Shown here: piece by piece, positions 6,360 through 11,301 of the stretch | Position numbering within the stretch: position 1 is the first letter of the stretch | How the letters are laid out: each line of letters begins with the position of its first letter | Notes under the pieces: generated by a model | What the model was told of the DNA's origin: nothing | Databases searched by the model: none | Seen by the model: only the letters and a program-made list of their open reading frames with translations | Assembly: GCA_949127695.1 (NCBI GenBank) | Contig: CASBQH010000198.1 | Span: 1-11,301, forward strand | DNA length: 11,301 bases | Direction of reading: 5' to 3' | DNA from: Synechococcales cyanobacterium PMM_0073 | GTDB lineage: Bacteria; Cyanobacteriota; Cyanobacteriia; Elainellales; Elainellaceae | Position numbers and translations under genes: made by a program

Positions 6360-7676
6360 TTAAACCAGCACCTGCTGCCACTCTAGGCGATCGAGGGTTT
6401 GGGCACGCTCCCAGGCGCGCTCAAAGGCATCTAGCTTCGGTTCAATGGTCAGCGGTTCGCCGATATAGCCTTGGACGGCCTCCTGCGTCTTCAGGCCATT
6501 GCCGGTGATGTAGACCACGGTGGTTTCGTCAGGGCTAATTTTGCCAGCTTCCACCAGCTTCTTTAGGACAGCCACGGTGGTGCCGCCAGCGGTTTCGGTG
6601 AAGATCCCTTCGGTCTCGGCCAGCAGTTTGATGCCTGCAATGATTTCTTGATCATTTACGGACTCAATGTTGCCGTTGGTTTTATGGGCGATATCGAGCG
6701 CATAGACGCCATCAGCTGGGTTGCCAATTGCAATGGATTTGGCGATGGTGTTGGGCTTGACGGGCGAGATAAAGTCGCGGTTCTCGCGGAACGCCTGGGC
6801 AATTGGCGAACAGCCCTCGGCCTGAGCGCCGCTAAAGCGCACTGGCTTTTCTGCCACCAGTCCAACCTTAATAAATTCTTGAAAGCCCTTGTGGATCTTG
6901 GTAAACAGTGAGCCAGAGGCCAGCGGTGCCACCACATGATCGGGCAGCTCCCAGCCAAGTTGCTCAGCCACCTCGTAGCCCAGCGTCTTGGAACCCTCAG
7001 AGTAATAGGGGCGCAGGTTGATATTTACAAAGCCCCAGCCGTGGGTGTTGGCCACCTCAGAGCAGAGACGATTGACCTGATCATAGTTGCCATGCACTGA
7101 CATCACGGTGGGCGAATAGATCAAGGTTCCCAGCACTTTGCCCGCTTCGAGATCAGAGGGAATAAAAACGCAGCATTCCAGTCCGGCATGGGCAGCAATG
7201 GCGGCGGTTGAGTTGGCCAAGTTGCCGGTGCTGGCGCAGGATACGGTGGTGAAGCCGAGTTCTTTGGCCCGAGTCAGTGCCACCGAAACCACCCGATCTT
7301 TGAAGCTGAGGGTGGGCATGTTCACCGCATCGTTTTTGATGTAAAGCTTTTTCAGCCCCAGCTGCCGCGCCAGTCGGTTGGCTCGCAGCAGCGGCGTCAT
7401 CCCGGTTCCCACATCAATTGGCGTATCGGTTTCGACGGGCAAGAAGGGGCGATAGCGCCAGATTGAGTGAGGGCCTGCCTGAATGCTGGCGCGGGTGACG
7501 GTTCGGCTCAGGGCGTCATAGTCATAGACGACTTCCAGTGGCCCAAAGCATTCTTCGCAGACATGGGTGGCTTTGGCTTCGTACTCCGCGCCGCATTCTT
7601 TGCACTTGAGTCCGGTAAAGGTGGCAGCAGAGGTGCGGGCACAGGTAGGTGCAATCTGGGAAATCGCTTGAGTCAT
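6360..7676 (-). CDS. thrC: Threonine synthase (PLP-dependent, with N-terminal zinc-ribbon-like Cys cluster)
   Basis: This 438-residue enzyme converts O-phosphohomoserine to threonine in the cytoplasm. Four cysteines in two CxxC pairs (Cys25, Cys28, Cys40, Cys43) form a probable zinc ribbon at the N-terminus, as in many cyanobacterial and archaeal threonine synthases. The PLP lysine is Lys126 in NMPTLSFKDR, followed by the substrate/cofactor loop SCASTGNLANS (146-156), ETAGGTT in the C-terminal half and the conserved TGNGLK near residue 391. Length is normal and no key residue is missing. A good promoter lies about 90-115 bases upstream (7764-7792), and AGGA lies about eight bases before the ATG. 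The gene is followed by the MoaD-like gene. The family assignment is strong; a shifted specificity, for example sulfhydrylation with the neighbouring carrier, cannot be excluded from sequence alone. Confidence 0.93.
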   Translation of the reverse strand: MTQAISQIAPTCARTSAATFTGLKCKECGAEYEAKATHVCEECFGPLEVVYDYDALSRTVTRASIQAGPHSIWRYRPFLPVETDTPIDVGTGMTPLLRANRLARQLGLKKLYIKNDAVNMPTLSFKDRVVSVALTRAKELGFTTVSCASTGNLANSTAAIAAHAGLECCVFIPSDLEAGKVLGTLIYSPTVMSVHGNYDQVNRLCSEVANTHGWGFVNINLRPYYSEGSKTLGYEVAEQLGWELPDHVVAPLASGSLFTKIHKGFQEFIKVGLVAEKPVRFSGAQAEGCSPIAQAFRENRDFISPVKPNTIAKSIAIGNPADGVYALDIAHKTNGNIESVNDQEIIAGIKLLAETEGIFTETAGGTTVAVLKKLVEAGKISPDETTVVYITGNGLKTQEAVQGYIGEPLTIEPKLDAFERAWERAQTLDRLEWQQVLV

Positions 7677-7763
7677 GGGTTCGTCCTGAGTTTGTCCTGG
7701 GTTTGCCTAAAGTTCGGTGGGGAGGTGCTTAGAGAATTAAGCATTTTTATCACTTGAGACTGA

Positions 7764-7792
7764 ATCGTATCACAGCTCAAAATCTGCGTCAA
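7764..7792 (-). promoter_or_regulatory. Predicted sigma-70-type promoter of thrC
   Basis: On the minus strand TTGACG (7792-7787) and TACGAT (7769-7764) are separated by exactly 17 bases. Each differs from the TTGACA/TATAAT consensus at one or two positions. The transcript would start near 7757, giving a leader of about 80 bases before thrC. Confidence 0.6.
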
Positions 7793-7797
7793 ACATA

Positions 7798-7816
7798 CCC
7801 GACAAAATTAGTCGGG
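7798..7816. promoter_or_regulatory. Palindrome upstream of the thrC promoter
   Basis: CCCGAC (7798-7803) and GTCGGG (7811-7816) form a perfect inverted repeat around AAAATTA. It lies five bases upstream of the thrC -35 box, within the divergent region shared with the DUF2237 gene, where an activator or repressor might bind. The regulator is unknown. Confidence 0.4.
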
Positions 7817-7891
7817 ATTGATCTGGGTCGGTTGTTTGGGGCTGTACTAAAATTTAAATAAGCTCTCCATCTGGATTCTGCCAATTGCGCT

Positions 7892-8299
7892 ATGGATAAT
7901 CCGACTTCACTTGATCCAATCCGCTCGCAGCCCTCTACTGAAAAAAATATCTTGGGCGAGCCGCTTGCCGCCTGCTCAACAGCGCCCATGACTGGGTTTT
8001 ACCGGAATGGCTGCTGCGAAACTGGCGCACAGGATCAGGGGGTGCATGTGGTTTGTGCTGAAGTAACCGCCGAGTTCTTGGCCTATACCAAAGCGCAGGG
8101 GAACGATCTGAGTACGCCGCATCCAGCCTATGGGTTTCCAGGTCTAAAACCGGGTGACTACTGGTGTCTCTGTGCGGCGCGCTGGCAAGAAGCCTTGGAT
8201 GACGGCGTTGCGCCGCGTGTCAAGCTGGCTGCCACCCATATCAGAGCGCTGGAATATCTCTCGCTGGATGACCTCAAGCAACATGCCGCAGAGTCATGA
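7892..8299 (+). CDS. DUF2237 family protein
   Basis: This 135-residue soluble protein matches the DUF2237 family over residues 22-132. NILGEPLAACS comes first, then MTGFYRNGCCETG, HVVCAEVTAEFLAYTKAQG, the nearly invariant NDLSTPHPAYGFPGLKPGD and WCLCAARWQEAL. Several conserved cysteines (about residues 30, 41, 42, 53 and 90-92) suggest metal binding or redox chemistry, but the function of the family is not established. The first 20 residues are variable and Ser/Pro-rich. The gene diverges from thrC and its stop is seven bases from the end of the minus-strand fragment described next. No strong ribosome-binding site is visible, but the ATG at 7892 is the only good start. Confidence 0.9.
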   Translation: MDNPTSLDPIRSQPSTEKNILGEPLAACSTAPMTGFYRNGCCETGAQDQGVHVVCAEVTAEFLAYTKAQGNDLSTPHPAYGFPGLKPGDYWCLCAARWQEALDDGVAPRVKLAATHIRALEYLSLDDLKQHAAES

Positions 8300-8305
8300 C
8301 TCTAT

Positions 8306-8452
8306 CTATCCAGGCCGATGCACAATTTCTTTGACGAGTCCCAGTCGGTCGCGGTCGATGCCAACCAGCCGGATACAGTCCTGGTTATGTTCAGCAAAGC
8401 AGGCTTCCAGGATGACTGTGGCCTGCTCAAAGCTAGTCCTGGGCTTAACCAT
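8306..8452 (-). pseudogene. Fragment resembling the C-terminal half of a Rubisco-small-subunit-like domain
   Basis: A 48-residue minus-strand frame starts at ATG 8452 and ends at TAG 8308-8306. It reads FEQATVILEACFAEH, then CIRLVGIDRDRLGLVKEI and finally VHRPG. This matches the pattern of the RbcS-like (SSUL) modules of CcmM and some Rubisco activases, in which VLxxLExCLxEHxGEYVRLIGID is followed by a closing Ile/His-Arg-Pro. A full module has about 85-90 residues, so the first half is absent. An in-frame TAG lies four codons before the ATG. A different upstream frame (about 8519-8444) encodes a helix-like stretch ending LAVLQHG that overlaps this ATG. A frameshifted remnant is therefore possible. 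It lies just beyond the putative attC site at 8504. The likeness is judged by eye, and the opposite-strand frame 8318-8509 is the competing reading. Confidence 0.4.
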
Positions 8453-8503
8453 GTTGTAGCACTGCTAGAAATTGGTGCGAAACCGCTTCAATCAAATAGT
8501 TCA

Positions 8504-8587
8504 AGCTAACGTTGCCCATCACCCGCCGCAGATCACCTTTGTAACATACCGACTGACGCTCAACGGTCGTTGTGCGCGTTGTTAGGC
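8504..8587 (-). other. Putative attC-type recombination site (cassette B end)
   Basis: Read on the minus strand, GCCTAAC (8587-8581, fits RYYYAAC) and GTTAGCT (8510-8504) bound an 84-base segment, a normal length for attC. The stop codon of the NTF2-like gene lies inside GCCTAAC, as is common for integron cassettes. Internal pairing is weak: GC, CA, AC and CCG blocks near both ends, plus a central CAACG/CGTTG hairpin. Confidence therefore rests mainly on the boundary logic shared with 10031-10115. Confidence 0.4.
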
Positions 8588-8965
8588 ACCGAGGCCGGAC
8601 GATGGAAGCAGGCAGACTTCCATGCCTTGAATCAAGCCGTGCTCAATGGTGAATCGATGACCAACATGCTCATCAGCAAGTATGGCTCCAGCCAAATCGT
8701 GAACGACTTGATGCACATCGACCAAAATCCGTCCGCCCTCCTCCAGGTGAAAGGCAACCGGCTCGACCTGTCCATTAATCTCGCTCCACTGCTCCGTCCA
8801 GTAAGCGCGGACTTCTTCAGATCCATGGACAAAACCGCCTTTGAACGCCCTGGGCCAGGCCACGTCTGGAGTCATGAGGGCGAGGGCGGCATCAATGTCA
8901 CGCGCGTTAAAGGCCGCATACGCTGTGCGTAGTAGCTCTATTTCTGGTGCAGGTTGATCTGGCAT
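8582..8965 (-). CDS. NTF2-like / SnoaL-like small protein
   Basis: This 127-residue protein has the cone-shaped NTF2-like fold pattern. The N-terminal helix LLRTAYAAFNARDIDAALALMTPDVAWP (about 11-38) is followed by FKGGFVHGSEEVRAYWTEQW and a run of beta strands ending in FTIEHGLIQGMEV. Members include SnoaL-type cyclases, isomerases and many ligand-binding or detoxifying proteins, so no reaction can be named. Its TAA stop falls within the core of the putative attC site. It diverges from the AraC-type gene with a gap of 128 bases, an arrangement often seen when a regulator controls its neighbour. No clear ribosome-binding site precedes the ATG. Confidence 0.8.
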   Translation of the reverse strand: MPDQPAPEIELLRTAYAAFNARDIDAALALMTPDVAWPRAFKGGFVHGSEEVRAYWTEQWSEINGQVEPVAFHLEEGGRILVDVHQVVHDLAGAILADEHVGHRFTIEHGLIQGMEVCLLPSSGLGA

Positions 8966-9093
8966 AGGAGGTAGGTGAAGGAGTAGACACCCCTACAATA
9001 GTCTTAGCCTCAACCTGCCGGCTCATCCAATTCTGCTAAAATTATTCTAATCCTGCTTGAGATGTGAAATCTTGACTGGATTAAAGCTCATCC

Positions 9094-9984
9094 ATGAACC
9101 ATGCACCCGACACACTTGATCTTACAAATCAGCAGGAAGCCGCGCGAGTGCTTCCACAATCGCCCCTAGTCGCTAGCTATCATACGGGATGGAAGGGATT
9201 AACCTTCACCCACTACTGCCATCCTCCCCACAAAACGGTGGAGCATTGCCTCCTACAACATTCACTGGTGATCACAGACTCCAAAAGTTGCTTCAAAGCA
9301 GAGCGTCATTTGGACGGCAAATTTAGCCGCTACGTCCACGGCAACGGTCGCGTAGATATTATCCCAGCATTTCTAAATCATTGGACAAACTGGGATCAGG
9401 AAGTCGAATTTTCGGTGATTGCGATTTGTCCGACATTGCTGAATCAAACTACTCAGGAATTGATGCAGCGTGAAATAGAGCTGATTCCACAGCTTTCAAT
9501 CGATGATCCGGTAATCCAGCAATTAGCCCTCGCGCTCAAGACGGAAATCCAAACGGGTTGTATGTCTGGCAGGTTATATGGCGAGTCATTGGGAACAGCG
9601 CTTGCCGCTCGTTTGGCGTGGAACTATGCCGTCAACAAACCTTCGCTGGAGTTCAAAGCCAACGGTTTACCCCAATCACAGTTGGAGCGAGTCATTGATT
9701 ACATGAAGGCGAATTTGACACAAGATTTATCGATTTTAGATCTGGCGACCCTGACTGGCATGAGTGAATCCCACTTTAGCCGAGGCTTCAAGCAATCAGT
9801 GGGAATTGCGCCCTATCAGTATTTGATCCGAGAACGTGTGGAACGAGCCAAGCAACTACTGAAACAGCAAGCCGTCTCAATTAGCGACATTGCTCTGGAT
9901 TGTGGCTTTGCAAATCAAACTCATTTAACAAAAGTCTTCCGTCAGATGACAGGGATGACACCCAAAGCTTATCAGAAGCGATGA
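9094..9984 (+). CDS. AraC/XylS-family transcriptional regulator
   Basis: This 296-residue regulator has a typical C-terminal AraC DNA-binding domain at about residues 195-296. The first helix-turn-helix lies around LSILDLATLTGMSESHFSRG (212-231), followed by the linker GIAPYQYLIRERVERAKQLL. The second helix-turn-helix is SISDIALDCGFANQTHLTKV, followed by FRQMTGMTPKAYQKR. The N-terminal 190 residues are a probable ligand-sensing region with no domain I can name. It diverges from the NTF2-like gene and is flanked by two attC-like sites, so it may be carried in the same mobile cassette in reverse orientation. AT content appears higher than in rsh or thrC, consistent with acquisition. Likely targets are itself and the divergent gene; this is inference. 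No confident promoter was assigned in 8966-9093. Confidence 0.92.
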   Translation: MNHAPDTLDLTNQQEAARVLPQSPLVASYHTGWKGLTFTHYCHPPHKTVEHCLLQHSLVITDSKSCFKAERHLDGKFSRYVHGNGRVDIIPAFLNHWTNWDQEVEFSVIAICPTLLNQTTQELMQREIELIPQLSIDDPVIQQLALALKTEIQTGCMSGRLYGESLGTALAARLAWNYAVNKPSLEFKANGLPQSQLERVIDYMKANLTQDLSILDLATLTGMSESHFSRGFKQSVGIAPYQYLIRERVERAKQLLKQQAVSISDIALDCGFANQTHLTKVFRQMTGMTPKAYQKR

Positions 9985-10030
9985 TCCAAAGTGAATTTTG
10001 GGGTCACAGATTACGCACTGCAAGATGTAA

Positions 10031-10115
10031 GCCTAACGATTAAGATAAGCGGTGGCCGATGAGCTTGGCAACCCAACCGAGACTCTCGACCATCCGCTTC
10101 ATCGACTTGTTAGCT
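10031..10115 (-). other. Putative attC site downstream of the nucleotidyltransferase gene
   Basis: GCCTAAC (10031-10037) and GTTAGCT (10109-10115) bound 85 bases with a long imperfect palindrome. GAT, AAGCGG and TGG (10044-10055) pair with CCA (10090-10092), CCGCTT (10094-10099) and ATC (10101-10103). This leaves two unpaired bases, T10093 and C10100, on one arm only. A bulged one-sided stem between RYYYAAC/GTTRRRY-like cores is the defining architecture of integron attC sites. The side carrying the bulges and the GTTAGGC core indicate a minus orientation, placing it as the attC of the nucleotidyltransferase cassette, 15 bases past that gene's stop. Confidence 0.6.
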
Positions 10116-10130
10116 GGCTGTTGATAGGCT

Positions 10131-11012
10131 TTAAGGTGAGTCACTGACAGGCAACTTCCACTTCGGATAAAGTCGGTTGAACGTTTCACGCTGCTGCTTG
10201 AGGTCAACTTGCGGCAAGTGCTTCTCTACAAGGTCGAACGTTTCCTCCGAGAGTTGTCGTAACTCATGGGTTCCGCCTGCGGCATCAGATTGAAAAACAC
10301 GCTCCAACCGCGCAAAAAACTCAGGCGGTTTGATGTTCATTTCTTCAACAAAGTAACGTGTCCACTTGAAACCGGGATGATAAATACGGTTTACCCCAAA
10401 CAGCAGGTTGAGAAGCCAGCGCACAATGGTGCAGTTGTTTTCGTACAGCATCGGAATCTCAAGGCGTTCAGTCAGTATTTGTTGACCATCGAACGGGCGG
10501 AATTTCAGATGCTTCTGAACCATCGCCACAGCCAGATCTTCAGGATAAGGAGAAAGTCGGGTTTGCCAATGTTTGATAATGTCTTCGCCGTAAAGAACAA
10601 TCGCGCGTTGAAGATGAGATGCTGTGGCTTGCTTCTCAAACAAGAGTCCGGTTTGCGACACATCGTAGTGCTCAACAACATCAATCACGATGTTGTCCAT
10701 CGTATCGCGCGCCCAATGCCCCGCTTCGACTTTCATTCCGTATATGTAGAACTGCTCCAACCACGCCTGTTTCGCTTCCCCATACGGCTCAATTTCCCAC
10801 CCCTTGACACCAACACTTTGTGCTGTGGCTTGTAATTCTTCGACAGACGGCAGTTGTGACCAGATAAAGGCTAACTCAAGGTCAGAATACTGATCTGAGA
10901 TACCTAATGCTGCCGAGCCAAATACAAAACACGCTTCTACTTTGGGGTTAGCAGTGAAAGCATGAGCGATTTTGTGAGCCAACGAAATCCGCCATACGCT
11001 GTGTTCAGTCAT
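10131..11012 (-). CDS. Nucleotidyltransferase-fold protein (antibiotic/minor nucleotidyltransferase-like)
   Basis: This 293-residue protein has the polymerase-beta-type nucleotidyltransferase motif near its N-terminus. FVFGSAALGISDQYSDLEL carries Gly32-Ser33 and then Asp44-x-Glu46, so the second metal ligand is Glu rather than the usual Asp. The remainder (about 110-290) is helical, with KWTRYFVEEMN and ENNCTIVRWLLN resembling the helical part of DUF4037-like and aminoglycoside or lincosamide nucleotidyltransferase relatives. Such enzymes transfer a nucleotide to small molecules or macromolecules. Neither substrate nor resistance can be inferred. GGAGGA lies 14 bases before the ATG, an unusually long gap. 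The gene ends 15 bases before an attC-like site, and a core-like GTTAGCC lies 45 bases upstream of its start, so it looks like one complete cassette. Confidence 0.75.
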   Translation of the reverse strand: MTEHSVWRISLAHKIAHAFTANPKVEACFVFGSAALGISDQYSDLELAFIWSQLPSVEELQATAQSVGVKGWEIEPYGEAKQAWLEQFYIYGMKVEAGHWARDTMDNIVIDVVEHYDVSQTGLLFEKQATASHLQRAIVLYGEDIIKHWQTRLSPYPEDLAVAMVQKHLKFRPFDGQQILTERLEIPMLYENNCTIVRWLLNLLFGVNRIYHPGFKWTRYFVEEMNIKPPEFFARLERVFQSDAAGGTHELRQLSEETFDLVEKHLPQVDLKQQRETFNRLYPKWKLPVSDSP

Positions 11013-11056
11013 GTTGAGAATATAAATCCTCCATCGAAATAATGCAGCGCTCAGCA

Positions 11057-11073
11057 GGCTAACTTCTTTTTAG
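11057..11073 (-). other. Cassette boundary core resembling the end of an attI site
   Basis: On the minus strand CTAAAAAGAAGTTAGCC (11073-11057) matches 14 of 17 positions of the cassette-proximal end of class 1 attI1 as I remember it (CTAAAACAAAGTTAGGC). GTTAGCC fits the GTTRRRY core except for one position. No attC partner core was found within 140 bases upstream, which favours attI over another attC. The match is short and could be chance. Confidence 0.4.
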
Positions 11074-11076
11074 AGA

Positions 11077-11172
11077 GAATCTTTCCTCAGATCCACCCAA
11101 ACGAGATGGATCGGCAGAAACTTTCCGCATATTACGCCGGCTAGGGTGGATCTGAGGAAACTTTCCGTATAT
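11077..11172. repeat. 40-bp-period direct repeats combined with a 17-bp perfect inverted repeat
   Basis: GAAACTTTCC-like decamers start at 11077 (GAATCTTTCC), 11117 and 11157, exactly 40 bases apart. The last two extend to GAAACTTTCCG(C/T)ATAT, and each is preceded by TGGATC (11107, 11147). Overlaid on this, TTTCCTCAGATCCACCC (11082-11098) and GGGTGGATCTGAGGAAA (11144-11160) are perfect inverted repeats 45 bases apart. The block sits next to the attI-like core, where integrase-binding repeats would be expected. It could also be a miniature inverted-repeat remnant or an operator. From 11173 to the window end nothing further was recognised. Confidence 0.7.
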
Positions 11173-11301
11173 CTTCAGATTTAGAGAAAACTGCAAGTAT
11201 CATCGAATACAGATTCATCCTCAGCTTGCCTGTTCACCGAAAGCAATCTTGCTCAACAGCTTCCTGGGTGGTTAAAAGATCAACAAACGTAAATATTCTT
11301 C

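Noticed and set aside
8318..8509. A 63-residue plus-strand frame (MHNFFDESQS...) ending in the AGCTAAC core
   Set aside because: Its stop inside the core is suggestive of a cassette gene in the other orientation, but the protein has no recognisable pattern, while the opposite strand carries an SSUL-like sequence over the same bases. Not listed as a gene.
8570..8932. Long plus-strand frame opposite the NTF2-like gene
   Set aside because: Shadow of the minus-strand gene, whose translation has a clear NTF2-like pattern.
10266..10835. 189-residue plus-strand frame inside the nucleotidyltransferase gene
   Set aside because: No domain signature. The minus-strand reading carries the nucleotidyltransferase motif.
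11077..11196. CRISPR array, because of three repeats at regular spacing
   Set aside because: Only a decamer is shared by all three units and the intervening sequences contain inverted-repeat arms. There is no adequate repeat length or repeat number.
11141..11218. 25-residue minus-strand frame (MNLYSMILAVFSK...) near the right edge
   Set aside because: Too short, no recognisable family and overlapping the repeat block.

Overview
The window is chromosomal DNA of a cyanobacterium. The decisive markers are psbX (39-residue photosystem II subunit), a Ycf66 protein, PatD, a DUF2996 protein, and a threonine synthase followed by a MoaD-like carrier. GC content is moderate and the HIP1 octamer (GCGATCGC) was not noticed. 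A filamentous Leptolyngbya-type lineage is plausible but not proven.

Positions 1-7676 are mostly housekeeping. A minus-strand RelA/SpoT-type (p)ppGpp synthetase/hydrolase (43-2130) has lost its C-terminal ACT region and carries a hydrophobic tail resembling the end of an EamA/DMT transporter. It overlaps the start of another minus-strand reading frame at the window edge. Divergent from it run patD, psbX and ycf66, ended by a clear terminator at 3990-4036, and then a secreted trypsin-like protease with a PPC domain (4238-5365). A 16-bp perfect hairpin (5388-5426) separates the protease from the convergent minus-strand group thrC, MoaD-like gene, DUF2996 gene. thrC has a good sigma-70-type promoter (7764-7792) with a palindrome just upstream.

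Positions 7892-8299 encode a DUF2237 protein. From about 8306 to the right end the character changes to accessory. There is a short minus-strand fragment resembling the end of a Rubisco-small-subunit-like domain, an NTF2/SnoaL-like gene, an AraC-type regulator and a nucleotidyltransferase-like gene. Between them lie two sites that look like integron attC recombination sites (8504-8587 and 10031-10115). A third core-like sequence (11057-11073) resembles the cassette-proximal end of an attI site and is preceded by 40-bp-spaced repeats.

The simplest model is a small integron-type cassette array read on the minus strand: cassette A (nucleotidyltransferase, 10037-11062), cassette B (NTF2-like gene plus reversed AraC gene, 8510-10036), then a remnant. 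The boundary bases agree with the R''/R' rule for cassette excision. No integrase gene is inside the window. This array and the truncated RSH fusion are the two observations most worth following.
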